From JBGAJN01 sp044224905 (GTDB taxonomy: Bacteria > Verrucomicrobiota > Verrucomicrobiia > Limisphaerales > JBGAJN01), in contig JBGAJN010000001.1 in NCBI GenBank assembly GCA_044224905.1, forward strand, positions 124,001-188,000: a DNA stretch of 64,000 nucleotides, written 5' to 3'. The notes under the pieces are model-generated. The model made no database searches. It was not told the origin of the DNA and was given only the letters and a program-made list of their open reading frames with translations. A program made the position numbers and the translations under genes. Below, piece after piece: positions 53,403-62,500 of the stretch. Numbering within the stretch: position 1 is the stretch's first letter; each line of letters opens with the position of its first letter.

Positions 53403-54368
53403 TCAGCTTTTCACCACCACCGTCTGCCCGACTTCGCGCAGTCCGATTCGCTCCGGCTCTTTGGCCAGTGCGCCGGCGAAGCGTTCGATTGGCTCAAGAA
53501 AGCTTTCGTTGCTGAGCTTGAAACACTGGTGGTGGATCGGAACGACGATTCGCGCGTTCGCCGCGTTGGCCATCTCCACAGCCTGCTCGGGCGTGCAGTG
53601 ATAGTGAATCCAAGGATCATACGCACCGATCGGCATGATCGCGGCAGCGAATGGACCCTGCGCGCGATAGCCGGCGAACAACGACGTGTGCGCCGTGTCC
53701 CCGCCGAACAACAACTTGCGCCCCTCGCGCTCGATGACGTAGCCGTTGTAGCCGCGTTGCGTATCACTGCGAACACGCGCGCCCCAATGCTTCACTTCCA
53801 GTCCGCGAAGGAGCACTTCGCCGCGTCGAGTGTTGATCTTCGCGGTTTCGCCCCAGCGCAGTTCCGACACGGACGAATAAGCGCGACGCGGCAGCAGGTC
53901 GGAAGTTTCGCGGGCCATCACCGCCACGGGTTTGCCACGAACGGCGGCGAGCGACGGAATATCCAAGTGATCAAAGTGCGCGTGCGAGACGATCACGAGA
54001 TCGATCTCGGGAAGTTGCGCGGGTGTTAGTGCGCAAGCAACGAGGCGTTGCGGCCCCAGCGTGCCCACCAACATGTCCACGCCGACGCGGGGAAAGAAGG
54101 TCGGATCGGTCAGAATGCGGACGCCGTAGAAATTGATCAGCACGCTCGCGTGTCCAAGCCACGCTATCGTAATCGCGTTGTCCGACCACTGCGCGGGCGT
54201 TGGTTGAAGCGGCGCGCGCGGGACCTCTCGACCAATCTCCGCGATGCGCCCACGCAGAAAACGCGCCGGCCACGAAGAGGAAGTCGCCGTCCAAAGCCCG
54301 CCCACTCCCACCACCGCAGAGGAGGCGAGAAACGACCGGCGATTGAACCAGCGGCGTGTTGGCTTCAC
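53403..54368 (-). CDS. exported MBL-fold metal-dependent hydrolase (UlaG/NAPE-PLD-like)
   Basis: 321 residues from GTG 54368. Tat-type signal NRRSFLASSAVVGVGG. Metal site: SHAHFDHLD (His129, His131, Asp133, His134), later GGDTAHTSLF and VPIHHQCF. Fold matches UlaG lactonases and NAPE-phospholipase D relatives. Probable periplasmic hydrolase of lipids, lactones or phosphodiesters. Convergent with the metallophosphoesterase (19-bp gap). Confidence 0.88.
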   Translation of the reverse strand: MKPTRRWFNRRSFLASSAVVGVGGLWTATSSSWPARFLRGRIAEIGREVPRAPLQPTPAQWSDNAITIAWLGHASVLINFYGVRILTDPTFFPRVGVDMLVGTLGPQRLVACALTPAQLPEIDLVIVSHAHFDHLDIPSLAAVRGKPVAVMARETSDLLPRRAYSSVSELRWGETAKINTRRGEVLLRGLEVKHWGARVRSDTQRGYNGYVIEREGRKLLFGGDTAHTSLFAGYRAQGPFAAAIMPIGAYDPWIHYHCTPEQAVEMANAANARIVVPIHHQCFKLSNESFLEPIERFAGALAKEPERIGLREVGQTVVVKS

Positions 54369-54492
54369 AGGGGGTTAGTTAAGCCAGAATCGGCCTTCGC
54401 GCAATGTGTCTTGGCGTGGTTTTCCGAGGACACGGTTTCGGAAATTGCATCGACAACCCAAGCGAACGAAGCTAGCTTCGTCAAAACAATCT

Positions 54493-54783
54493 ATGAGGAC
54501 TCGAACAATCTCTCTCATCTGTTCCGCTCTGATGATTTTCCTGACCACGACGCCGCAGTCTCATGCTGCCGACGTGGACTCCGCATCGGTCGCCGCAGAC
54601 GTGTTGGTTGGCCGGCCGCTATGCTTTGCCGCCACCGTAGTAGGCAGTGCCTTCTTCGTCGTGGCCCTGCCGTTTGCGCTTTTCTCCAAGAGCGTGAACA
54701 AGACCGCTGACGTGCTGGTCGGGACGCCGGCGCGCGCGACCTTCACCCGGCCGTTGGGCGACTTCAATCAAATCGGCGACTGA
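54493..54783 (+). CDS. small envelope protein with repeated ADVLVG motif
   Basis: 96 residues from ATG 54493; the longer frame lacks a signal. Signal peptide about 1-25, one hydrophobic helix (about 43-64), and ADVLVGRP (35-42) echoed by ADVLVGTP (72-79), ending ATFTRPLGDF. Short proteins with this ending occur in several Gram-negative groups and have no known role. Located 47 bp upstream of adenosine deaminase on the same strand. Confidence 0.7.
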   Translation: MRTRTISLICSALMIFLTTTPQSHAADVDSASVAADVLVGRPLCFAATVVGSAFFVVALPFALFSKSVNKTADVLVGTPARATFTRPLGDFNQIGD

Positions 54784-54830
54784 CGCCCGATCCGGTTCTC
54801 CGGAACATCGCGGACCTACGGGAGCAAGGT

Positions 54831-55895
54831 ATGCCGCTCGAACTGCGATCTCTGCCGAAAGTTCTCCTCCACGAGCATCTCGACGGCGGCGTGCGCCCGC
54901 AAACCGTCATCGATCTCGCCCGCGCGGTAAATTACTCCGAACTCCCGACCGACAAACCCGCTGAACTCGCTGCGTGGTTTCATCGCGGCGCCAATCGCGG
55001 TTCGCTCCCGCTCTACCTCGAGGGCTTCAAGCACACCATCGCTGTGATGCAGACGCGCGCGGCGCTGGAACGCATCGCGTTTGAGTTCATCGAGGACATG
55101 CGCGACGACGGCGTCGTGTACGCGGAGGTGCGTTTCGCACCGTGCTTTCACCGCGAAAAAGGACTCACGGACGAAGCAATCATTGGCGCAGTGCTCGACG
55201 GCTTGCGACGCGGCGAAGAGAAGACCGGCTTGAAGTGGGGGCTGATTGTTTGCGCGATGCGCGACCGCACGGATTCATTGGAAGCCGCGGAACTCGCGAT
55301 CAACTTCCGTTCGCGCGGCGTGGTGGGTTTCGATCTTGCGGGCGAGGAAGCCGGGCATCCGCCGAAAAAACACGTCGAGGCGTTCGGTGCCATCCAACGG
55401 GCGAATTTTTATTCCACCCTCCACGCTGGCGAGGCGTTCGGCGTGGCTTCGATTTGGCAGGCGTTGCAAATCTGCGGCGCGCACCGGCTCGGTCACGCGA
55501 CGCGGCTCTCGGACGACATGACCATCGTGGACGGCAAGATCGTGAAGCTCGGCACGCTCGCGCAATACGTCCTCGACCGCCGCATTCCGCTGGAGATGTG
55601 TCTTTCGAGCAATGTCCACACTGGTTCCGTGGCGTCGCTGTGCGAGCATCCGTTCAAAATGTATTTCGATCACGGCTTTCGCGTTACCTTGAACACCGAC
55701 GATCGCTTGATGAGCGACACGACGATGACGAAGGAGTTTGCGATCGCCGTGGAAGAGTTCGGTCTCACGCTGGCGGACTTGGAAAAAGTCACGATGAACT
55801 CGATCAAGAGCGCGTTCATTCCGTTCAACGATCGGCTGCACCTCATCTACGACGTGATCAAGCCGGGCTATGCCAAGGTGCGTGGGACGAATTGA
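54831..55895 (+). CDS. add: adenosine deaminase family
   Basis: 354 residues. Metal site HEHLDGG at 14-20, substrate region DLAGEE (HAGE at THAGEA-like LHAGEAFG), GHATRL and NTDDRLMS, all typical of adenosine/AMP deaminase-like enzymes. Deaminates adenosine to inosine for purine salvage; adenine- or N6-modified-substrate branches cannot be ruled out. Cytoplasmic. ATG 54831, 47 bp after the small envelope gene. Confidence 0.92.
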   Translation: MPLELRSLPKVLLHEHLDGGVRPQTVIDLARAVNYSELPTDKPAELAAWFHRGANRGSLPLYLEGFKHTIAVMQTRAALERIAFEFIEDMRDDGVVYAEVRFAPCFHREKGLTDEAIIGAVLDGLRRGEEKTGLKWGLIVCAMRDRTDSLEAAELAINFRSRGVVGFDLAGEEAGHPPKKHVEAFGAIQRANFYSTLHAGEAFGVASIWQALQICGAHRLGHATRLSDDMTIVDGKIVKLGTLAQYVLDRRIPLEMCLSSNVHTGSVASLCEHPFKMYFDHGFRVTLNTDDRLMSDTTMTKEFAIAVEEFGLTLADLEKVTMNSIKSAFIPFNDRLHLIYDVIKPGYAKVRGTN

Positions 55896-55918
55896 CGGAA
55901 CGTGAGGTGTGCCGCACT

Positions 55919-56479
55919 TCACTCGGTCGCGTGGGCATAGAAACTTTGGTGGAGGAGGAAATTCAAATCGTGAACGGCCATGCTCAGGTCGGCGTAATTC
56001 GCCGCCGTTTCATCGTCCAAAGGTCCTGATTCGATCCGCTGCTTCACGCGTCGATAGCGGCGGCTGAAGGGGAGATGTTCGTTGTCCTCGCCGAGAGCGC
56101 GCAGGAGCGCGCGGACTTTCTCCGCGCGTTGGCGCGCTTGTTTGATCGTTCTCAAGGCGGCGGCGACTTCGAGTTTTCCCGCCGCCACGGATTGGAGCAG
56201 GCCGCATTCGAAGTTGCGGCAATGTGACGGGCGGTCGGCATAGACACCGCAACGGCAATCGGCTCCCAGCGCGGTGCACGGTTGCGGGAAGCGCGTCTTG
56301 GTTTTGAGCCGTTGCAAGGTCAGGCCCAGCGCTTCGAGCTTTGTTGCGCTGTCGCCGGGTTCAAGTTCGACGTCGCGGAAGAGCACGCCGTTGCAGCACA
56401 GGCCGCAGTTCAGGCACAGCTTCGCGACGTACGCGTCGCCGGCTGATTTCGGCGTGCTGGCTTCATTACGGACGGACAT
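55919..56479 (-). CDS. YkgJ-type cysteine-cluster protein
   Basis: 186 residues. Cys22, Cys25, Cys28 and Cys29 in CLNCGLCC, plus CGVYADRPSHCRNFEC, give the eight-cysteine pattern of YkgJ proteins, thought to hold a zinc or iron-sulfur site. Function of the family is unsettled. Convergent with adenosine deaminase. ATG start. Confidence 0.88.
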   Translation of the reverse strand: MSVRNEASTPKSAGDAYVAKLCLNCGLCCNGVLFRDVELEPGDSATKLEALGLTLQRLKTKTRFPQPCTALGADCRCGVYADRPSHCRNFECGLLQSVAAGKLEVAAALRTIKQARQRAEKVRALLRALGEDNEHLPFSRRYRRVKQRIESGPLDDETAANYADLSMAVHDLNFLLHQSFYAHATE

Positions 56480-56712
56480 CGCCCGAGTCTAGGCACTATT
56501 GGCCTGACAAGCAAAGCCGGCACCTCACGGAAAAGCGCCTGTGATTGCAGTTTGGCATTGCCTCGCTCGCGCCCCTTGGTAATTCTTTGGCCACATTTCC
56601 GAAACGAAAGACAACATGATGGTGCGCAGTTTCAACAGCGTTATCCCGCAGGGCCGGAACCCCGCCTGACCGGTCAGAAACGGCGCCCAATTCACGCAGC
56701 ACAGGAGACCCA

Positions 56713-57750
56713 ATGAGCGAAAACAACTTCCCCAAACTTCACAACGCAATGTGGCCCGGCCTCGTCGGCAAGGGCAGCCCCGGCGCCGAACCGTTCATCG
56801 ACCTCGACACCATGCTCGACCTCACGGCCAAGGCTGAGGTCAACGGCGTGAAATTCGACGGCGTCGATCTGTTCCTCTACAACCCGCATGTCGACATCGA
56901 CATCTCGGACGACGGCATCAAGAAACTCGCGGACAAGATTCGCGCCAAGGGTTTCGTCGTCGGTTCCGTCGTCGCGCCGGTTTGGTTCGATGGTTCCGCG
57001 ATGGGCGACGAAACCAAGCGCGCCAATTGGGTGACCGCCGTTCGCAAGGCGTGCGGCATCGCTCAGAAACTCCGCAAGCTCGGAGTTCGTCCGTACGGCA
57101 TTGTTCGCATCGACTCCGCCGCGAGCGTGACCGATTGGGAAAAGGATCCGAAGAACAACACCAAGCTCATCGCGAAAACGTTCCGCGAAGGCGGCAAGGT
57201 GGCCAAGGACCACGGCGAACGTCTCGCTGCCGAAGGCGAAATTTGCTGGGGCGGCATGCACAGTTGGAAATACATGATCCAAACCCTCGAGGAGACGAAC
57301 ATGCCCAAGGTCGTCGGCTTCCAGGCGGACATGGCCCACACGCTCCTCTACACGCTCGGCTACAACGCCCCCGAGCACCGCATCGTGCCCGAGAAATTCC
57401 AGTGGCAGCCGGATCAATTCCACGCTGCGATGAAGAAAATGACCAAGGCGCTGCGTCCTTGGACGTTTGATTTCCACGTCGCGCAAAACGACGCGACGGT
57501 CAAGGGCTCCGGCGGCCACGACAAGACGGGCCGTCATTGCCAGGCCACCGATCCGAACGGCAAGTTGAACATCGCGCGCGATGCCGGCTACTGGATGCGC
57601 GACGATGCCGGCAAGGTGACCAAGAAATTCAATCACATCTGCTGGGATGGCTGCATGTTCCCGAACGACGTGATGATGAAACAGGAAACGTGGAACAACA
57701 TTCTCGCCGCGATGATTCAGGTGCGCGAGAACCACGGTTGGAAGGCTTAA
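56713..57750 (+). CDS. sugar phosphate isomerase/epimerase-like TIM-barrel protein
   Basis: 345 residues matching the xylose-isomerase-like/AP-endonuclease-2 TIM barrel found in inositol and keto-sugar pathways. GVDLFLYNPHVDIDI, PYGIVRIDSAASV, EGEICWGGMHSW and VVGFQADMAHT lie at the expected positions, supplying Glu, Asp and His for a metal. Substrate unknown. AGGAG lies five bases before the ATG. Followed by a Gfo/Idh/MocA gene, a usual partner in sugar or inositol catabolism. Confidence 0.8.
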   Translation: MSENNFPKLHNAMWPGLVGKGSPGAEPFIDLDTMLDLTAKAEVNGVKFDGVDLFLYNPHVDIDISDDGIKKLADKIRAKGFVVGSVVAPVWFDGSAMGDETKRANWVTAVRKACGIAQKLRKLGVRPYGIVRIDSAASVTDWEKDPKNNTKLIAKTFREGGKVAKDHGERLAAEGEICWGGMHSWKYMIQTLEETNMPKVVGFQADMAHTLLYTLGYNAPEHRIVPEKFQWQPDQFHAAMKKMTKALRPWTFDFHVAQNDATVKGSGGHDKTGRHCQATDPNGKLNIARDAGYWMRDDAGKVTKKFNHICWDGCMFPNDVMMKQETWNNILAAMIQVRENHGWKA

Positions 57751-57853
57751 TTTAACCAGAGGAATAACCCGCCCGCGAAATGCGCGAACGATCCGAATCA
57801 AGCGTTTGAACTCGCGTCGTTGAGCGTGATTCACGGGCCAACCAAAAATCCAT

Positions 57854-59002
57854 ATGGCAAAGAAACAACTCCGCATCGGACTCATCGGCTACAGCTTCAT
57901 GGGCCGAGCTCACAGCAACGCGTTCCATCAGGTCAATCACTTCTTCCCCTCGAGCTACGAGGTCATCCCGCAGGCTGTCTGCGGTCGCGACGAAGCCAAG
58001 GTGAAGGAATTCGCTGATCGTTGGGGCTACAAGTCCATTGAGACCGACTGGCGCAAGCTCATCGAGCGCGATGACATTGACGTCGTCGATATCGCCACGC
58101 CCAACAACATGCACGCCGAGCAGGCCATCGCCGCTGCCAAGGCTGGAAAAATGATCCTCTGCGAGAAACCCCTCGGCCTGAACTCCAAGGACGCCGAGAA
58201 AATGCTCAAGGCCATTGAGAAGGCCGGCGTGAAAAACATGGTCTGGTATAATTACCGCCGTTGCCCGGCTGTCGTCCTCGCGAAGCAGATCATCGATTCC
58301 GGCAAGCTCGGCCGCATTTTCCACTACCGTGCGAACTTCCTCCAGGACTGGACCATCAACGCCGACCTTCCGCAGGGCGGCACCGGCCTCTGGCGCCTCG
58401 ACGCCAAGGTCGCCGGCTCCGGCGTCACGGGCGACCTGCTCGCGCACTGCATCGACACCGCCATGTGGCTCAACGGCGGTATCAAGGACGTCAGCGCGAT
58501 GACCGAGACGTTCGTCAAGGAGCGTAAACACAATCTCACCGGCAAGGTCGAGAAGGTGAGCATCGACGACGCCTGCCTCTTCCACTGCCACTTCAACAAC
58601 GGTTCCCTCGGCCTCTTCGAGTCCACCCGCTACGCCCGCGGCCACAAGGCGCTCTACACCTTCGAGATCAACGGCGCGAACATGTCGCTCAAGTGGGATC
58701 TGCACGATCTGCACCGCCTCCAGATTTTCGATTACTCCGATGAAGGCACGGAACGCGGCTGGAAGAGCGTCCATGTCAGCGACGGCGACCATCCCTACTG
58801 CGGCAAGTGGTGGGTGCCCGGCCTCCAGCTCGGATATGAACACAGCTTCGTTCATGCGATGGTCGAGTTCGTCCAGGGCCTCGAGAGTGGCAAGGGCTGC
58901 AAGCCCAACTTCAAAGACGGCCTCGCCACGGACTACGTCGTGGACGCCGTGCTCGCCTCCGCGAAGCAGGGCAAGTGGCAGAAGGTCAAGCAGGTGAAGT
59001 AA
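57854..59002 (+). CDS. Gfo/Idh/MocA family oxidoreductase
   Basis: 382 residues. NAD(P)-binding LRIGLIGYSFMGRAHSNA near the N-terminus, CEKPLGLNSKDAE with the family's EKP Lys, and a C-terminal alpha/beta sheet domain with a usual length. Likely oxidises or reduces a sugar or inositol C-OH. No Tat signal, so cytoplasmic. Follows the TIM-barrel gene by 103 bp and ends in a strong terminator. Confidence 0.92.
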   Translation: MAKKQLRIGLIGYSFMGRAHSNAFHQVNHFFPSSYEVIPQAVCGRDEAKVKEFADRWGYKSIETDWRKLIERDDIDVVDIATPNNMHAEQAIAAAKAGKMILCEKPLGLNSKDAEKMLKAIEKAGVKNMVWYNYRRCPAVVLAKQIIDSGKLGRIFHYRANFLQDWTINADLPQGGTGLWRLDAKVAGSGVTGDLLAHCIDTAMWLNGGIKDVSAMTETFVKERKHNLTGKVEKVSIDDACLFHCHFNNGSLGLFESTRYARGHKALYTFEINGANMSLKWDLHDLHRLQIFDYSDEGTERGWKSVHVSDGDHPYCGKWWVPGLQLGYEHSFVHAMVEFVQGLESGKGCKPNFKDGLATDYVVDAVLASAKQGKWQKVKQVK

Positions 59003-59019
59003 GTCGAATTTAAAACGCA

Positions 59020-59054
59020 ACGCGGGAGGATGAAAACATCCTCCCGCGTTTTTC
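59020..59054 (+). terminator. intrinsic terminator after the Gfo/Idh/MocA gene
   Basis: Perfect 13-bp stem ACGCGGGAGGATG / CATCCTCCCGCGT around loop AAAA, followed by TTTTCTTT. Confidence 0.92.
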
Positions 59055-59088
59055 TTTCAGTAAGTAACGAGTAAGTCGAGCGCTGGGC

Positions 59089-59550
59089 TCACGCCTTCCC
59101 GCCGAAGCTCACGTAGTCATCGAGATCGAGCACGTCGAACCAGGTCGTCAGATCTTCACGAGTCTTCGAGAGGTTCGTGACGTACTTGGCAAAGTACTGC
59201 CAAGTTTCGGCGTCGCTGTCGGGGCCGCGCCGTTCCTGATACGCGGACCACTGCTGGATCTCCCACGGCGCGCGCTGGTGCTTCGCGTGGGCACTAACCC
59301 AGGCGAGAATCTCTTCGTCGCCTTTGCCCTTCTTCAATTCAGCCAGCAACTTCTTTGGATCGATGCCGGTGAACTGGACGAATCGCTGATCGAGCGGGCA
59401 GTTGTAGTGATACTCCCCGTTTTTCCCGAGCAGCGTGGCCCGCCCCTTGTCCAGCATGCGTGGCAGAAGAACGTAGCCGCCGAGCCGAACGCGTGTGCTG
59501 CGTGGCGGGCGTTGAGTGAGATCGGTGGGTGGAATTTTTGAGGTGCTCAT
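59089..59550 (-). CDS. DUF5069 family protein
   Basis: 153 residues from ATG 59550; 25 extra N-terminal codons of the longer frame are not conserved. Family features: LPRMLDKGRATLLGKNGEY, YNCPLDQRFVQFTGID, then DEEILAWV. Found in Verrucomicrobiota, Planctomycetota and Cyanobacteria; function unknown. Follows the RND-OMF fusion gene by 20 bp on the same strand, possibly by read-through. Confidence 0.8.
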   Translation of the reverse strand: MSTSKIPPTDLTQRPPRSTRVRLGGYVLLPRMLDKGRATLLGKNGEYHYNCPLDQRFVQFTGIDPKKLLAELKKGKGDEEILAWVSAHAKHQRAPWEIQQWSAYQERRGPDSDAETWQYFAKYVTNLSKTREDLTTWFDVLDLDDYVSFGGKA

Positions 59551-59570
59551 AGGTATTTTGTTTTTCCGTT

Positions 59571-62500
59571 TTATTTGCCGGAGGAATTCTTGGCCGCGAG
59601 CGGTGCGAGTTGCCCGTTGTCCCAACCGCCGCCGATCGCCTTAATGAGTTGCACGGCAGTGATCAACCGTTGACCCGCGATCTGCGCCGCGCCGCGTTCG
59701 TTCGCCAAGGCGGTGCGTTCGCTTTCCACCACTTCGAGGTAGCTCACGAATCCCGCGTCGTAACGCGTGCGCGAAAGCTTCGCGACCTTTTGTGATGCCG
59801 CGACGGCGCGTGCCTGCGCCGCCGCTTGCTCGGTCAGCAAGCGCGACGCCGTGAGGGCGTTCTGCGTCTCCTGAAACGCGACCAAGATGCGCTGACGATA
59901 GTTCGCCACGCTTTCGTCCCACGTCGCTTGCGCGCGGCGGAGGTTCGCCTTGTTGCGACCGCCTTGGAAAATCGGCAGCGTGATGCTCGGGCCAATGCTC
60001 CACACGCGGCTCTGCCAGTTGAACAACGTCTCCACGTCGGCGCTCTCCCAACCGGCGACGCCGGTGATCCGCACGATCGGGAAAAACGCGGCCTTCGCGA
60101 CGCCGATGCGCGCATTGTTCGCAGCGAGCAACCGTTCCGCCTCCGCGATGTCGGGGCGACGTTCGAGCAATTCGCCCGGCAGACCAGCGGGAATCAAGGG
60201 TGGCGCGGCATCGAACGGGAGCGGGTTTTCCGTCACGTCGAACTCACTCGCCGCCGCGCCCACGACCACCGCGAGGGCGTTCTTCAATTCGCTCCGCCGC
60301 CGCTCCACGCCCACGACTTCGGTGGCAATGGTCGCGAGTTCGGTCTCGGCGCGCGCGAGTTCGAGCTCGCTGGCCGTGCCGCTTTTAGCGCGGGACTCGA
60401 TGATCTTGAGCGCCTCGCGTCGCAAGGCAACCGTGCGGGTCAGCGTGGCGCGCTCCGCATCCAGCGCGCGGAGCGAGAAATAATTCTGGGCGACGTCCGC
60501 ATGCATCATGAGCCGCACGGTCTCAAACGCGGCGATCTTCGCATCGGCTTCGCGCGTCGATGCCTCGAACGAACGCCGCACGCGCCCCCACAGATCGAGT
60601 TCGTAGTTGAGATCGAACGGCACGCGAATGTTGCCAACTTCAGTGATGGGAAACGCCAAACCCGCGTTGGGTGAATAGCGCTGGCGGCTGTAGTTCGGAT
60701 CGAGCGTAATGTTGGGGAAATAATCCGCCTTCGCCTGCCGCGAGTTCGCACGCGCCTGTTCGATGCGCGCCGCTGCGGCTCGCAAGTCCTGGTTGTTGGC
60801 CAGTGCGCGAAGCTGAAGCTGATTCAGCGTTTCGTCGTTGAAGACTTTCCACCATTCACCGCGTGGGAGCGCATCGGCGGGACGGCCTTCTTTCCACGCG
60901 CCGGCGTTGGTGTCACTGAAGGACGAGGGGATCGCATTGGTGGGGCGTTGATAGTTCGGGCCGACGGCGGCGTTCAACGTGAGGGCCGAGGCGAGCAGCA
61001 ACACCACCACGGTTCCGGCCACGCCGTGAGAGCCGAGCGGTGGCGTTTGGGGCTTCGGTTCCGTCGCGGACTTTTTCTTCCAACCCAGCTTCATCAGCAC
61101 CACGTAGAACACCGGCGTGAGGAACAATCCGAACACCGTCACGCCAATCATGCCGGCGAACACGGCGACGCCCATTGCGCGGCGCATTTCCGCGCCGGCG
61201 CCTGTGGAGACGACGAGCGGGAACACGCCCGCGATGAACGCGATACTCGTCATCAAGATGGGCCGCAAGCGCAAGCGCGCCGCTTCGATGGCCGCCTGCA
61301 TCGGTTCCATGCCTTCGTCCTGTTTGTGTTTGGCGAACTCCACAATAAGGATCGCGTTCTTGCACGCGAGGCCGACGAGCACGATGAGACCGATCTGCGT
61401 GAAGATGTTGTTGTCGCCGCCGCTGAGCCATACCCCGGCGATCGCGAAGAGCAGACACATCGGCACGATGAGGATGATCGCGATCGGCAATCGCAGGCTC
61501 TCGTATTGCGCGGCAAGCACGAGGAACACGAGCAGGATGCACAGCGGGTAAATGTAAACCGCCGAATTGCCCGCGAGGATGCGTTGATACGTGAGATCGG
61601 TCCATTCGAACGCCATGCCCTTCGGCAGATTTTCCTGCGCGAGTTTGGCGATCAACGCCTCGGCCTGACCTGAACTGTAACCAGGCGCGGGGCCGCCGTT
61701 GATTTCCGCGGCGGGATAACCGTTGTAACGCATCGCGCGATCGGGCCCGTAGGCTTCCTTCACTTTCACGAGCGCGCCGAGCGGCACCATCTGGCCTTTG
61801 GCGTTGCGCGTCTTGAGGCGCGTGATGTCTTCCGGGCGTTCGCGAAATTGCGCGTCGGCCTGCGCGACGACCTGATAGGTGCGGCCGAAGCGGTTAAAGT
61901 CATTCACGTAGAGCGAGCCGAGATAGACCTGCATCGTCTCGAAAAGATTTTGCAACGGCACGCCCTGCGTCTTGGCCTTCACACGATCGATGTCGAGATC
62001 GAGTTGCGGGACGTTGACCGTGAACGTGGAGAACACGCCGCCGAGTCCCGGCGTCTGGTAACTCTTTCCGATGATCCCTTGCAGATTCTGGAACAACGCG
62101 TCGTAGCCGAGATCGGCGCGGTCCTCGACGAAGAGTTTGAATCCGCCAATCGTGCCGAGTCCATTCACCGGTGGCGGCATCACCGCGAGCACGAACGCAT
62201 CCTGAATCGCGCCGAACTCCTGATTGAGCGCGGCGGCGATGGCGGGCCCACTGAGGTTCGCGCCATGCCGTTGGTCGAATGGTTTGAGGCCGAAGAACAC
62301 GATTCCGGCATTGGGCGCGACGCTGAAGCCGCTGATGCTCAAGCCGGGAAACGCGATGGCGTCCTGCACGCCCGGATGCTTGAGTCCGATTTCCGACATG
62401 CGCCGGATGACGGCCTCAGAACGATCGAGGGACGACGCGTCGGGCAATTGCGCGAAGGCGACGAGGTATTGCTTGTCCTGAGTGGGCACGAAGCCAGTGG